From an uncultured Marinobacter sp. (GTDB lineage: Bacteria > Pseudomonadota > Gammaproteobacteria > Pseudomonadales > Oleiphilaceae): 64,000 nt of DNA. Shown here one piece after another: positions 31,370-45,759 of this stretch; position 1 is the first letter of the stretch; each line of letters starts with the position of its first letter. The notes under the pieces were generated by a model. That model was not told the origin of the DNA. It searched no databases and saw nothing but the letters and a program-made list of their open reading frames with translations. The translations under genes were made by a program, and so were the position numbers. The stretch covers positions 124,001-188,000 of the forward strand of contig NZ_CAMPJO010000004.1 of NCBI RefSeq assembly GCF_946886895.1, read 5' to 3'.

Positions 31370-32851
31370 ATGACAGTACGTACCCGAATTGCCCCGTCAC
31401 CCACCGGTGATCCACACGTTGGTACCGCCTACGTGGCCCTCTTCAACCTGTGCTTTGCCCGCCAGCACGGCGGTGAGTTTATCCTGCGGATTGAAGATAC
31501 CGACCAGGCTCGCAGCACGGCGGAATCCGAGCGGGACATCCTGCGGGCACTGAGATGGCTGGGCCTGAACTGGGATGAAGGCCCGGACGTGGGCGGCCCC
31601 CACGGCCCATACCGGCAATCGGAGCGCAAGCATTCCTACCGTCAGTATGCCGAGAATCTGGTAACGTCAGGCCACGCCTTTTACTGCTTTCGCACACCGG
31701 AAGAGCTGGAGGCCATCCGCGAGGAGCGCAAGGCCCGGGGGCTCAACCCCGGCATCAAGGGCAACCTGGAGTTACCGGAAGATGAGGTAAAGCGTCGCCT
31801 GGATGCGGGCGAACCGTATGTGATTCGCATGAAAGTGCCGGATGAGGGCACCTGCGAAATCGACGATATGCTTCGTGGCACCATCGAGATTGACTGGGGC
31901 CAGGTGGATTGCCAGATTCTGCTGAAATCCGACGGCATGCCTACCTACCACCTGGCGAACGTGGTGGATGACCACCTGATGGAGATTACCCACGTATTGC
32001 GGGGCGAGGAATGGATTAACTCAGCACCGAAACATAAGCTGCTGTACCAGTACTTTGGCTGGGATATGCCGGTGCTGTGTCACCTGCCGTTGCTGCGCAA
32101 CCCGGACAAGAGCAAGCTTTCGAAGCGTAAGAACCCCACCAGTATCAATTTCTACGAACGGATGGGCTTCCTGCCGGAGGCGGTGACCAACTATCTGGGC
32201 CGGATGGGCTGGTCAATGCCCGACGAGCGGGAAAAATTCACCCTGGACGAAATGATCGAGAATTTTGATATCCAGCGGGTGTCTCTGGGCGGCCCGGTGT
32301 TCGATGTGGACAAGCTCCGGTGGCTCAACGGCCAGTGGCTGCGGGAGGAGCTTACCGATGGCCAGTTCATGGAGCGTATGCGTCAGTGGTGGTTTAACGA
32401 AGATGCTCTGCAAGCGTTGGTGCCCCATATCAAGGGCCGCGCGGAGGTCTTTTCTGATGTTGCACCCATGGCCCAGTTCATGTTTTCCGGCCTGCTCAGC
32501 CTGAGGCCAGAGGACTTTGCCCATAACAAACTGGGGGAAGAGCAGATCAAACGGGTTCTCCAGTTTACCCTGTGGCGACTGGAGGCCCAGCGGCACTGGA
32601 GCAAGGACACCATTTTCGCCGACATCAAGGCCCTGGCCAAAGCCATGGACCTGAAAATGGGGGATTTCATGTTCGCCATATTCGTGGCGGTGGCCGGCAC
32701 GCCTAATTCCTGGTCGGTGATGGATTCCATGGCGCTTCTCGGGCCGGACATGACGCGTTCAAGGTTGCGCCATGCCCTGGAAGTGCTCGGTGGGTTCTCA
32801 AAAAAGGAAACCAAGAGAGTGGAAAAGGAATACGCCGCGCTGGACGCCTGA
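31370..32851 (+). CDS. gltX: glutamyl-tRNA synthetase
   Basis: Class I aminoacyl-tRNA synthetase charging tRNA-Glu. 493 residues, normal for the long GltX. The HIGH signature appears as [13 protein letters not shown] (about 10-21) and the KMSKS signature as KLSKR (249-253). The anticodon-binding helical domain fills the C-terminus. AGGAAGG precedes the ATG. The gene sits 116 bp ahead of tRNA-Ala and tRNA-Glu, so the enzyme lies beside its own substrate. Confidence 0.97.
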   Translation: MTVRTRIAPSPTGDPHVGTAYVALFNLCFARQHGGEFILRIEDTDQARSTAESERDILRALRWLGLNWDEGPDVGGPHGPYRQSERKHSYRQYAENLVTSGHAFYCFRTPEELEAIREERKARGLNPGIKGNLELPEDEVKRRLDAGEPYVIRMKVPDEGTCEIDDMLRGTIEIDWGQVDCQILLKSDGMPTYHLANVVDDHLMEITHVLRGEEWINSAPKHKLLYQYFGWDMPVLCHLPLLRNPDKSKLSKRKNPTSINFYERMGFLPEAVTNYLGRMGWSMPDEREKFTLDEMIENFDIQRVSLGGPVFDVDKLRWLNGQWLREELTDGQFMERMRQWWFNEDALQALVPHIKGRAEVFSDVAPMAQFMFSGLLSLRPEDFAHNKLGEEQIKRVLQFTLWRLEAQRHWSKDTIFADIKALAKAMDLKMGDFMFAIFVAVAGTPNSWSVMDSMALLGPDMTRSRLRHALEVLGGFSKKETKRVEKEYAALDA

Positions 32852-32925
32852 TAACCGCTTTGGTGAAGAAGTGAGCGGCCAGGACAGGGATGTTCAGAAA
32901 ACTGCAAAAAAGTGTGCTTTAAAGG

Positions 32926-32954
32926 TTGACGCCCATAGGGCGGATCCTTAATAT
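32926..32954 (+). promoter_or_regulatory. promoter of the tRNA-Ala/tRNA-Glu operon
   Basis: TTGACG (32926-32931), 17-nt spacer, TAATAT (32949-32954), about 14 bp before tRNA-Ala. Near-consensus and typically placed for a stable RNA promoter. Confidence 0.7.
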
Positions 32955-32967
32955 ACGCAGCCGTTGA

Positions 32968-33043
32968 GGGGCCATAGCTCAGCTGGGAGAGCGCAACACT
33001 GGCAGTGTTGAGGTCAGCGGTTCGATCCCGCTTGGCTCCACCA
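32968..33043 (+). tRNA. tRNA-Ala (anticodon GGC)
   Basis: 76 nt with encoded CCA. Acceptor GGGGCCA pairs with TGGCTCC (one G-T), anticodon stem CAACA/TGTTG with loop CTGGCAG, T arm AGCGG-TTCGATC-CCGCT. Reads GCC codons. Confidence 0.97.
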
Positions 33044-33050
33044 ATTTCTA

Positions 33051-33126
33051 GTCCCCTTCGTCTAGTGGCCTAGGACTCCGCCCTTTCACGGCGGCAACAG
33101 GGGTTCGAACCCCCTAGGGGACGCCA
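33051..33126 (+). tRNA. tRNA-Glu (anticodon TTC)
   Basis: 76 nt with encoded CCA. Acceptor GTCCCCT pairs with AGGGGAC, anticodon stem CCGCC/GGCGG with loop CTTTCAC, T arm AGGGG-TTCGAAC-CCCCT. Seven bases after tRNA-Ala and surely co-transcribed. Confidence 0.97.
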
Positions 33127-33162
33127 ATACGGCTTGACGGTTTAGTCCACCGGAAAGCCATC

Positions 33163-33190
33163 AAAAAAACCGCCTTCGGGCGGTTTTTTT
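33163..33190 (+). terminator. bidirectional rho-independent terminator
   Basis: Seven A, CCGCC, TTCG tetraloop, GGCGG, seven T (33163-33190). Ends the tRNA operon and, on the other strand, the PTPS-like gene. Confidence 0.9.
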
Positions 33191-33211
33191 GTGCCTGCTC
33201 CGTTTTCACAT

Positions 33212-34063
33212 TCAGCGTTCGGCAATGGCCCCTTTACCGACCCCTTCGTAGGCCTTGACCCGAACCGCGTCCCTGGGAAACTCCACCTTGAGCCTGTCGG
33301 CCATGTGCGCGGCAATCAGCTCTACCGTGGTGTCGGTGTCCAGCATATAAACCCGCTCTTCGGGCAGCGTCAGCGCGAATTCGCCCTGATTGGCCTCGTA
33401 TTCGAAGGTGACATACCGAACCCCCTCTTCGCCCACGTGGCGTCGTACCACATCTTCTTCGGAACCCACGTAAATATCCCGCCAGAGCGTCGCCCAGCGG
33501 CGCTCAAGGTCATAATCCCTATGCCCGTTGCGATCAATGCGAATCGGAGACCGGTGGCCATGGGCGATGCGCTGGCAGTTGCCGAGATGTTTTTTCAGGC
33601 CATGCACATAGTGGTAATAAGCGCCGTCGATTTCTTCTTCCCGGAGGTGGATCCCGACGGACGTGACGTTTGCCGGAAGCACCGCTTTGATTTCCTGTTC
33701 CAGCAGGCGGGCCACGGCCGAAGGCACGACCCGTTCGGCCGATAGCCAGACGATGGCTTCGTCCGGGGAGCGGTGAACGATACGGCTGCCGTCTGTGAGT
33801 GCCCAGGTGAACGTGTCGGCCCGGTCTTCATTGCAGATCAGGCCCCGATAGCCCCGGGGAATGACCAGACGATGGTCCACGCGCTCGTCGATGATCCGTT
33901 TGATGGTGCGTTTTACGTTGCTGAAATCGAACACCATGCCCTGGTCGTCCAGATCTCCGCCCAGCACCACGTCCGCGATCCAGCTTTCACCCACCAGTCC
34001 TCGTGTCGGGTCGAGGTAGGCAAAATCGATAACGGTCAGGTTGTCTACAAACAGGTGGTTCAT
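33212..34063 (-). CDS. 6-pyruvoyl-tetrahydropterin synthase-related protein, tandem domains
   Basis: Protein of 283 residues from ATG 34063 (MNHLFVDNLTVIDFAYLDP), made of two T-fold (PTPS/QueD-like) halves. The first half has GMVFDFSNVKRTI and ERVDHRL but no HGH zinc motif; the second half has the CQRIAHGHRS metal motif and a C-terminal TTVELIAAH / VRVKAYEGVG, matching the last part of a normal PTPS. Each half therefore appears to keep only part of the active site. Single-domain members make 6-carboxytetrahydropterin (queuosine) or pterins; the reaction of this long form is not known to me. The frame is open upstream to 34264. Confidence 0.75.
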   Translation of the reverse strand: MNHLFVDNLTVIDFAYLDPTRGLVGESWIADVVLGGDLDDQGMVFDFSNVKRTIKRIIDERVDHRLVIPRGYRGLICNEDRADTFTWALTDGSRIVHRSPDEAIVWLSAERVVPSAVARLLEQEIKAVLPANVTSVGIHLREEEIDGAYYHYVHGLKKHLGNCQRIAHGHRSPIRIDRNGHRDYDLERRWATLWRDIYVGSEEDVVRRHVGEEGVRYVTFEYEANQGEFALTLPEERVYMLDTDTTVELIAAHMADRLKVEFPRDAVRVKAYEGVGKGAIAER

Positions 34064-34184
34064 CAAAGGTCCGACGGGTATGGTTGATTGATGGGGCGAT
34101 TCTAGCAAAAATCCCCGGGGTAGGCAGTCTGGTGTGATTGCCTGAGGATTCACAGGACCTGCTACCAGGAGCAATATCATACCC

Positions 34185-34820
34185 ATGGCTACGGCGCCGA
34201 ACGATGAGGAGTTTCCGGCACTGGTACTGGCAGCGGGCGCGTCCCGCCGGCTCGGGCGTCCCAAAGCGTTGCTGCCATTGGGAGCGGGGAGCGGTATTCT
34301 GCTTGACCGTGCGGTCGAGCAGGCCAGGCTGCTCAGCCGGGATGTGCGCGTCGTCTGCGGTGCCGCCTACCCGCTGATGCGGTTTCGAAGCCGGTTCCAG
34401 CCCTCCATGTGGCTGGATGCGCCTGGCTGGCAGGAGGGGGTGTCGGCGTCCCTGGCGACCGGGATTGCGAGCCTCGGCCCTCGTGTGAAAGGCGTTTTTG
34501 TGCTGGTGGCGGACCAGCCGCTACTGGAGCTGACCGCCCTGGACGCCTTCGGCAAAGCGGCGCGCTTTGTACCCTGTCAGCCGGTAGCGGCAGACTATGG
34601 TGGGCGACCGGGGGTTCCGGCCTATCTGCCGAGATGGCTGTGGCCGGAGGTGCTGTCGCTTGGCGGTGATCGTGGTGCCGGCGCGCTGCTGGCGTACGTG
34701 CAGGCGACGTGTGTGGATATTCCGGGTGTCCATGATGATGTGGACACTCCGGAGGACTGGCACAGAATCAGGTCGGCGCTCAGCCAAACAGGCCAGACAA
34801 CCAGGCAATCCCGACGCTGA
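34185..34820 (+). CDS. MobA-like NTP transferase (MocA/MobA family)
   Basis: Nucleotidyltransferase of the MobA-like fold, 211 residues. The nucleotide-binding signature [18 protein letters not shown] is at about residues 14-31, VADQPLLE near 107-114 is the metal-binding acid motif, and [10 protein letters not shown] follows. The form resembles MocA (cytidylyl transfer to molybdopterin for xanthine dehydrogenase-type enzymes) more than MobA, but neither xdh nor other mo genes are nearby, so the substrate is uncertain. Its end overlaps the convergent receiver gene by 41 bp. Ribosome site AGGAG is 14 nt before ATG, rather far. Confidence 0.8.
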   Translation: MATAPNDEEFPALVLAAGASRRLGRPKALLPLGAGSGILLDRAVEQARLLSRDVRVVCGAAYPLMRFRSRFQPSMWLDAPGWQEGVSASLATGIASLGPRVKGVFVLVADQPLLELTALDAFGKAARFVPCQPVAADYGGRPGVPAYLPRWLWPEVLSLGGDRGAGALLAYVQATCVDIPGVHDDVDTPEDWHRIRSALSQTGQTTRQSRR

Positions 34821-35883
34821 AGATCCCGAGGCTGACGGCGAGCCCGATGGTGTAGACCTTGGACGCCGCGGTCTTCTGTTGCGCAACGAACAGGTCAATG
34901 GTCCGCTGAGCGATATCCTCGGCGGTTTCCCGGGAAATTTCATGGGCCTGCTGAATGGCTTCTGACTGCAGGGTCTGCCAGAACTCGGTGTCGATGGTCT
35001 GGACACTGGTGATGTGGTCCTTGAGCTCGGCCATATGCGCGCTGGTGAACCCGGAGTTGCGCGACAATTCCTTTTTCAGGTCCGCCAGTTCCCGCCCGAG
35101 GTTGAGGTTTACCTCGGCGGCCACATCATCGCGAAGGTTCCGGGTGCGTTCCTCGACCATGGTGGTAACGTCGCCCAGCCGTTCCTCAATAGCACGTTCC
35201 TGCTTGCCGCGAGACTCATCCAGGGCGCGCTTGAGGTGGTCAAATTGCTCGTCAAACAGCGAACTGAGCAGTTCGTGCAGGCGGTTGTTGATGTGTGTCT
35301 TGACGGCGGATCGGGCAATCTGCTCAATCAGGTCACTGGTGAGGGGCACCACATTGGGCGAGCCGTTGCTGTTGGGCAGCGGCTCGCTGTCGGATTTCGG
35401 GGACAGCTCAACGGAAGCGTCAGCGGGCAGATTGGCCAGATGATCCGCATCCGCAGCGCTCTCTTCCCCGGTGCCCGCTGGCGGTGGCTCGGGCAGGTTG
35501 CCCTCGGCAACATCGGTGGAAAGCTGATCAAGGACCAGGCTCAGCCCCTCGGTTTGCGGGGGTTTGGTGAGGATGTTGTAGACCCCGAAGTTGCGGGCTT
35601 CCTCCATGAACGACGTGGATTTCTTGGAGGTACACATGATGATGGGAATGCTTGCGGTTTCCGGGTTTCCCTTGATCGCCCGGGTGGCCTCGACACCACT
35701 CATGCCCGGCATCAGATGATCCATAAAGATCACGTCCGGCCGCTGGTGGTTGCTCAGGAAGTCCAGGGCTTCCTCCGCTGAACCGGCCATGTTCACTTCC
35801 ATATCCCGACTTTCAAGCAGCTTGCTCAGGGCAAAACGGGCCACTTTGGAATCGTCCACCAGCAGAGCATTTTTGATCGCCAT
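34780..35883 (-). CDS. receiver-domain protein with coiled coil and C-terminal membrane anchor
   Basis: 367 residues. A CheY-like receiver domain (about 1-122) has the acidic pair Asp10/Asp11, the phosphorylatable Asp55 ([13 protein letters not shown]), the MCTSKKS segment and Lys in ILTKPP. A disordered linker (about 128-185) follows, then a long charged helical or coiled-coil region (about 190-330), and a single hydrophobic segment at about 343-366 very near the C-terminus. There is no DNA-binding or enzymatic output domain. A tail-anchored stand-alone receiver is unusual. It lies 50 bp after the MORN protein on the same strand, probably co-transcribed. Its kinase is not in the window. Confidence 0.85.
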   Translation of the reverse strand: MAIKNALLVDDSKVARFALSKLLESRDMEVNMAGSAEEALDFLSNHQRPDVIFMDHLMPGMSGVEATRAIKGNPETASIPIIMCTSKKSTSFMEEARNFGVYNILTKPPQTEGLSLVLDQLSTDVAEGNLPEPPPAGTGEESAADADHLANLPADASVELSPKSDSEPLPNSNGSPNVVPLTSDLIEQIARSAVKTHINNRLHELLSSLFDEQFDHLKRALDESRGKQERAIEERLGDVTTMVEERTRNLRDDVAAEVNLNLGRELADLKKELSRNSGFTSAHMAELKDHITSVQTIDTEFWQTLQSEAIQQAHEISRETAEDIAQRTIDLFVAQQKTAASKVYTIGLAVSLGIFSVGIAWLSGLFG

Positions 35884-35933
35884 GTCAGTACCTCAACCTG
35901 TTACTGCAAACGCATGTGTTATCGGGCCGGGCC

Positions 35934-37067
35934 TTACCAGCCTTCCAGTTTCGGGCACTGTGTGGCCCGGTAGCTTTTGTCCCGATAACAGACACCGGGC
36001 TCTGTGGTGCGGGCGGTGAATACTTCACCGGCCGCGGTTGTCAGTCGCACCTGCCCGTAGGGTTCACCCTGGCGGAAGGTGGCCTCGATGGAGCTGCCAT
36101 TGGGATTGCGCAACAGTCCCTTGCCGTGGAATTCGCCATTGATGTACTGGCCTTCGTACTTCTTGCCGTCGGCAAACACCTCCGAGCCGGAACCGTGGAA
36201 GGCGCCGTTGGAAAACTGACCCTCGTAGGTCCGGCCGTCCGGGTAGGTGAGGGTGCCGTTGCCATGGAACTCACCGTTGCGGAATCCGCCCACATACAGC
36301 ATTCCGTCAGCGGTGGTCAGTGAGCCGTGGCCATTGAGTTTTCCTTCGGCCCACTGCCCGGTCCGGATATCGCCATTGGCCAGGGTCAGGGTGCCCTGGC
36401 CGTGGAATTCACCATCCACAAAATGGCCCTCGTATTTCAGCCCGTCCCGGTTCTGATAGGTGCCATCGCCGGTCCTGACGCCGCCCAACCAGGTGCCGTC
36501 CCGATAGTCGACCGTGGTATACGCTTCCAGTTTGCCAACCAGTGTCAGGTCGCTGCCGGCACCCAGGGCCACGTTGTGTTGCCATGTTTTATAGCCGGGT
36601 TTGCTTATGGTGACCTCGTAGCGCCCGGGTTCCAGTTCCAGGTCCAGGCGGGTGGCGCCGTAGGCCTTGCCGTTGATCACAACGCTGTCGCCGACGACGT
36701 TGGACCGTAGCGTTAACTGGGCGGTCTCCGGCTTTGGTGAGGGCTCGGGAGGCGCAACAGTCGCGGTGCTGTGGTTCATGGCGGCGACCGGTTCGGCCAT
36801 GGCAAGAACCGTGGGCTCCTCCGGCAGGGATGGGATGGTGAAAGGTTCCGTGTTTACCGCTGGAGACCGGGCGGCTTCGACGGGTGGCCCGGGCTCGGGT
36901 TCAGGTGGCGACTCGGCACTGGCCTGGTGCTCAACCGGCGGTAACGTGGTTTCGGGTGAGGGCTCCGCTACCACGACCATCTCTTTGTGTACCGAAGCAA
37001 ACCCGGCCGTCACCAGGAGCATAAGTGCAAGGGCGTTGATGAACAGAAGTGGTCTGAAATCGACCAT
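35934..37067 (-). CDS. PEGA and MORN-repeat membrane protein
   Basis: 377 residues. A single N-terminal hydrophobic helix (about 7-24) serves as signal anchor. A Pro/Glu-rich disordered stretch (about 33-115), a PEGA-like beta domain (about 117-181, with GRYEVTISKPGYKTW), and about seven 23-residue MORN repeats (about 188-348, consensus YEGxFxNGxFHGxGTLTxxDG) follow. The C-terminus has two cysteines (Cys361 region, GVCYRDKSYRATQCPKLEGW). Probably periplasmic or surface-facing. MORN proteins in bacteria bind or scaffold other molecules, but no function is known for this one. Start ATG 37067; upstream gap of 114 bp shows no clear promoter. Confidence 0.85.
   Translation of the reverse strand: MVDFRPLLFINALALMLLVTAGFASVHKEMVVVAEPSPETTLPPVEHQASAESPPEPEPGPPVEAARSPAVNTEPFTIPSLPEEPTVLAMAEPVAAMNHSTATVAPPEPSPKPETAQLTLRSNVVGDSVVINGKAYGATRLDLELEPGRYEVTISKPGYKTWQHNVALGAGSDLTLVGKLEAYTTVDYRDGTWLGGVRTGDGTYQNRDGLKYEGHFVDGEFHGQGTLTLANGDIRTGQWAEGKLNGHGSLTTADGMLYVGGFRNGEFHGNGTLTYPDGRTYEGQFSNGAFHGSGSEVFADGKKYEGQYINGEFHGKGLLRNPNGSSIEATFRQGEPYGQVRLTTAAGEVFTARTTEPGVCYRDKSYRATQCPKLEGW
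35990..36500 (-). repeat. 69-bp imperfect tandem repeats encoding MORN units
   Basis: About seven degenerate copies with a 69-bp period, each encoding a 23-residue MORN unit. They may be prone to copy-number change. Confidence 0.7.
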
Positions 37068-37181
37068 GGGGGAACCTCGTGATCCTGCAGTCTCGGAATT
37101 CTGTCGACGACCCCATCTTAACCAGTGCCTGCAACCTTATGTAACAGAAAGTGTCTGAAGTTGACGAGAATGCTCGCCAAA

Positions 37182-37676
37182 TCACACTTTGCCCGGAAGC
37201 TGGTCATGGTTGAGTTGCTCCCATGATCTCATGTACACATCGGCTTCGTATTCGTAGGGAGATTTAAACGGTGTCAGTACAAAATCGAAAACCAGGAAAA
37301 AGAAGCCAACGGAGACCCAGGCAATAATCACGGTGCTGATGGTGGTAGCCTGAACTTCCGGATTGGAATTGACGAAGTCCTGCAGCAGCGGGATCAGGTC
37401 CGCTGCCATGACCACCGGGTTGAAACTGGCCAGGACAAAAGGCACCCAGACTGCAATGAATACCGGGAAAAAACCAAATGACCACAACACCCGGCGCAGC
37501 AGGTAGAGGGCCACTTCTCGCCAGAAACGCTGCCGTATCTCGGGCACCTTGCGGATTCGCTCCAGATACTGACGGCGCTCCGCCCAGTGGGCGGCGATTT
37601 CAGGGGCCTGGACAGGCCGGGATTGCGGTGTAGTCATGGGGTCGGGCATTACCTTATTGGGTCTGGACAGGTGCAT
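37182..37676 (-). CDS. hypothetical two-helix membrane protein
   Basis: Not recognised. Up to 164 residues with two hydrophobic segments (about 63-84 and 112-134) separated by an acidic loop, a charged N-terminal helix (WAERRQYLERIRKVPEIRQRFWRE region) and a short polar tail. The start is uncertain: the promoter predicted at 37685-37713 would begin transcription within a few bases of ATG 37676, and in-frame ATGs at 37649 (MPDP) and 37637 (MTTP) are reasonable alternatives. It is 114 bp upstream of the MORN gene on the same strand, so may share transcription with it. Confidence 0.65.
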   Translation of the reverse strand: MHLSRPNKVMPDPMTTPQSRPVQAPEIAAHWAERRQYLERIRKVPEIRQRFWREVALYLLRRVLWSFGFFPVFIAVWVPFVLASFNPVVMAADLIPLLQDFVNSNPEVQATTISTVIIAWVSVGFFFLVFDFVLTPFKSPYEYEADVYMRSWEQLNHDQLPGKV

Positions 37677-37684
37677 GGTAACGG

Positions 37685-37713
37685 ATACTACGTGTTACTC
37701 TACAATTCTCCAA
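37685..37713 (-). promoter_or_regulatory. predicted sigma70 promoter upstream of the 37676 gene
   Basis: Minus-strand TTGGAG (37708-37713), 17-nt spacer, TAGTAT (37685-37690). It may drive the two-helix protein and possibly the MORN and receiver genes. Confidence 0.45.
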
Positions 37714-37737
37714 TTGTTTAACGACAGGATAGTTTGA

Positions 37738-40662
<2,925 letters not shown>

Positions 40663-40713
40663 CCGCCGAGGGAACAGGGGCCGAGAACCGGCCCCCGGTT
40701 CATGCCTGCCCGT

Positions 40714-41529
40714 CTACCGGTTGCGCTTCAGCCCGGTGGCTACCATGATCCGGGTGGAGATCTCCTCCACCGAATAGGCCGTGGTATTCAGGTACGGAAT
40801 CCGCTCTCTGCGGTACATCAGCTCAATCTCCTCGATCTCGTGCATGCACTGCTGGATGGAGGCGTATCGTGAGTTGGGACGCCGTTCATTCCGTATGGTT
40901 GCCAGCCGCTCCGGCTCAATGGTGAGACCAAAGATCTTTTCCTTATGGGGCTTCAGGGCCGCAGGCATTTGCTGGTCGGAGAGGTCTTCCTCGGTGATCG
41001 GGTAGTTGGCCGCTTTCACACCATATTGCAGGGCGAGATAGAGGCAGGTCGGCGTTTTCCCGCTGCGGGATGCGCCCACCAGGATCAGGTCGGCCTCATC
41101 GTAATAGCGGGTCCGGGCCCCGTCGTCGTTATCCAGTGCGAAGTTGACCGCCTTGATCCGGCGCTCGTAACTGCCCTCGTTGTTGATGGCGTGGGATTTG
41201 CCCACCGAATAGGAGGACGACGATTGCAGCTCCTGCTCCAGCGGACTCAGGAAGGTGCCGAAGATGTCCACCATGAAACCGTCGGCGGCGGTAATAACGG
41301 CCCGGATGTCGTCGTTCACGATGGTATCGAACACCAGTGGCCGGGCACCGTCGGTTTCCATGGCCTTGTTGATCCGCTTGACCATGTCCCTGGCCTTGGC
41401 CACATCGTCGATATACGGAACCGTAATCCGTTCAAAATCTATCTTCTCGAATTGGGCCAGAAGGCTGTGCCCCAGCGCCTCGGCGGTCAGGCCGGTGCCG
41501 TCGGAAATAAAGAAAGCAGTGCGTTTCAT
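40714..41529 (-). CDS. ppsR: phosphoenolpyruvate synthase regulatory protein (kinase/pyrophosphorylase)
   Basis: Bifunctional regulator that inactivates PEP synthase by ADP-dependent threonine phosphorylation and reactivates it by Pi-dependent dephosphorylation. 271 residues with the unusual P-loop GASRSGKT at 152-159 and the conserved N-terminus [18 protein letters not shown]. Divergent from ppsA, its target, the classical arrangement. The shared gap (41530-41697) holds a weak TATCAT but no convincing consensus promoter. Confidence 0.95.
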   Translation of the reverse strand: MKRTAFFISDGTGLTAEALGHSLLAQFEKIDFERITVPYIDDVAKARDMVKRINKAMETDGARPLVFDTIVNDDIRAVITAADGFMVDIFGTFLSPLEQELQSSSSYSVGKSHAINNEGSYERRIKAVNFALDNDDGARTRYYDEADLILVGASRSGKTPTCLYLALQYGVKAANYPITEEDLSDQQMPAALKPHKEKIFGLTIEPERLATIRNERRPNSRYASIQQCMHEIEEIELMYRRERIPYLNTTAYSVEEISTRIMVATGLKRNR

Positions 41530-41697
41530 GGTGTCTGGTCCGATTCCGTATTTGGCGGGTTCCCTAGGTAATTTCCGCAGGTTACAGTATCATACACGCC
41601 GAGTTCGAGACCCCGCAGTGGATATTGCCTGCAATTGTCGTTTGACGCCGCTGGACCGGTTTTGCTCTTTGCTACACAGACTCAAGGGAGACGTGCT

Positions 41698-44070
<2,373 letters not shown>

Positions 44071-44114
44071 CCTCGTTTAAAAACGGTCATTTCAGGATAA
44101 AGGAGCGCGATAAC

Positions 44115-44594
44115 GTGGCAACGATTATTACCCCGGATCTGTGTGATGAGTTCCCGGACGTGCAGGTGGTGGAGCCCGGTTTCCGCAATTACGGAGGCCA
44201 CAAGGCGTTTGGCGGTGAGATCGTGACCGTCAAGTGTTTCGAGGACAACTCGGTGGTGAAGGAGCAGGTAGGGCTTCCCGGGAAAGGCCGGGTGATGGTC
44301 GTGGACGGCGGTGCCTCCAAGCGCCATGCGCTGCTGGGCGACATGCTGGCGGAAAAGGCCGCGAGCAACGGCTGGGCCGGTCTGATTATCTATGGCTGTG
44401 TCCGGGATGTGGATGAGATTGGCCAGACGGCGGTGGGAGTTCAGGCTCTGGGCTCGCACCCGCGCAAGAGCGAAAAGCGCGGGCAGGGCGATCTCAATGT
44501 GCCAGTCCGGTTCCACGGGGTGACGTTTCACCCGGGACACTACGTGTACGCAGATAATAACGGTATTGTGGTATCCGAGCAGCCTCTGGTGTGA
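44115..44594 (+). CDS. rraA: RraA, regulator of RNase E (HMG-aldolase fold)
   Basis: 159-residue protein of the RraA family. The glycine-rich [16 protein letters not shown] and the [17 protein letters not shown] region are typical. In E. coli RraA binds RNase E and inhibits it; other members of the same fold are aldolases or decarboxylases. rne lies a few kilobases away here. GTG start (44115) with AAGGAG before it. Ends at a strong bidirectional terminator. Confidence 0.93.
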   Translation: MATIITPDLCDEFPDVQVVEPGFRNYGGHKAFGGEIVTVKCFEDNSVVKEQVGLPGKGRVMVVDGGASKRHALLGDMLAEKAASNGWAGLIIYGCVRDVDEIGQTAVGVQALGSHPRKSEKRGQGDLNVPVRFHGVTFHPGHYVYADNNGIVVSEQPLV

Positions 44595-44612
44595 GGTCTC
44601 ACCAGCAGACAG

Positions 44613-44641
44613 AAAACGGCGGCCCGAGGGCCGCCGTTTTT
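44613..44641 (+). terminator. bidirectional rho-independent terminator
   Basis: AAAACGGCGGCCC (44613-44625) and GGGCCGCCGTTTTT (44628-44641) form a 13-bp perfect stem with a 2-nt centre. Serves rraA and, on the minus strand, the PilZ gene. Confidence 0.9.
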
Positions 44642-44671
44642 ATGGCAGGGTGGATGCCGGGCTGGTCAGGT

Positions 44672-44962
44672 TCAGCGGGTGACTTCACTGATGCTGGTGC
44701 CCACCAGGAAGCCATCGCCTTCCGGTTCACAGCGGATCACCTCGCAGATGGTTTCCAGGGGTGGAAACTGGTCGCTGGCGGGTCGCAATAAGGTTTCCAA
44801 CTCCTCGCCTACGACCACCGGGCGCTCGAGAAACAGCTGCATGCCGGTGGCGCTGAGGTCACGGCAAACACCCGTGAACACCTCACCCTTGCTGTTGGTG
44901 ATCTCAATGACCGAATTTACCTGCATCCGGTGGAAGTCACGCTTTTCCGAGTAGTCCTTCAT
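44672..44962 (-). CDS. PilZ domain protein
   Basis: Single-domain c-di-GMP receptor candidate, 96 residues. Both halves of the ligand signature are present: RxxxR as RDFHR (residues 8-12) and DxSxxG as DLSATG (about 38-43). Cytoplasmic. Starts 4 bp after the SH3/coiled-coil gene and is likely co-transcribed with it; target unknown. Confidence 0.88.
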   Translation of the reverse strand: MKDYSEKRDFHRMQVNSVIEITNSKGEVFTGVCRDLSATGMQLFLERPVVVGEELETLLRPASDQFPPLETICEVIRCEPEGDGFLVGTSISEVTR

Positions 44963-44966
44963 ACAG

Positions 44967-45635
44967 TCAGGCCCAGTTGTCGGTTTTTCTTGTGGGTTTG
45001 AGCATGGGTATGATCAGGGCCAGAAGCACCCCTCCTAGTACCAGCCCGGCGCCCAGCAGCATGAAGTCGGATTCTTTGCTGGCTTCCAGACGCTCGTTCT
45101 CAGCGGTGAGAACTTCCAGATCATTGCGGATTTTCTGGTTTTCTTCCAGCAGCTCCCGGTTACGCTTTGCCAGGTTGATCGAGTCTGCCGCAATGCTCTT
45201 GATGCGTTGAAGCTCTGACTGCAGTTCTTCGGTGCGGTTCGACAGGTTGGATTCAGCACTTTCCAGGGAATCCCGCTCGCGGGTTACCGTTGCCAGTTGC
45301 TCCTGGGCCTGGGCCAGCTCGGCCCGGGTGTTTTCCAGTTGCTGACTGACCGTGCGGAGCCGGTCCGCCGCGATGGGGGTTTCGCTGAGGTACTGGCTGG
45401 AAACCCAGCCCTCAGTGCCTTTGGGGGTTCGGACGCGGGTAAAGTTATCGCCGGGTTCCAACACTTCGAGGGGGGTGCCGCTGGGCAGTGCGTTTTCAGT
45501 GATTCGGTACTGAACGCCGGCGCCGGACCGGACCGGCAAATACAGCTGGTCGTCTACCCAAACGGTCTTGGCCTGGGCCGCGGAAACCGAGGAAAGCACA
45601 AAAAGTACACTGATAACGAGACGAAAAAGCGTCAC
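44967..45635 (-). CDS. SH3 and coiled-coil membrane protein (TIGR04211/YgiM family)
   Basis: 222 residues. Signal peptide (1-22, ending AQA), bacterial SH3 domain (about 24-82; VRSGAGVQYR), long coiled coil (about 90-185), and a C-terminal membrane helix (about 191-211). The organisation matches E. coli YgiM. The SH3 domain would be periplasmic and may bind peptidoglycan. GTG start at 45635; AGGGAA lies 10 nt before it. Confidence 0.88.
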   Translation of the reverse strand: MTLFRLVISVLFVLSSVSAAQAKTVWVDDQLYLPVRSGAGVQYRITENALPSGTPLEVLEPGDNFTRVRTPKGTEGWVSSQYLSETPIAADRLRTVSQQLENTRAELAQAQEQLATVTRERDSLESAESNLSNRTEELQSELQRIKSIAADSINLAKRNRELLEENQKIRNDLEVLTAENERLEASKESDFMLLGAGLVLGGVLLALIIPMLKPTRKTDNWA

Positions 45636-45759
45636 TGGATACGTTCCCTGAAAGTTGCGATTAAAAAGCGGTCATGGTTCAAGGCCGCAATTTTGTCACA
45701 GATGCCACGGCGTTCAAGCGGGGCATCATTACGATAAACTCATAGAGTCTGGCGCGGCT

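Noticed and set aside
35990..36500. The MORN-encoding repeats as a CRISPR-like or satellite element
   Set aside because: The 69-bp period matches the 23-residue protein repeat exactly and lacks spacers, so it is coding.
40677..40695. GGGGCC/GGCCCC hairpin between the M16 protease and ppsR as terminator
   Set aside because: It has no T-run on either strand, so it is not a convincing rho-independent terminator.
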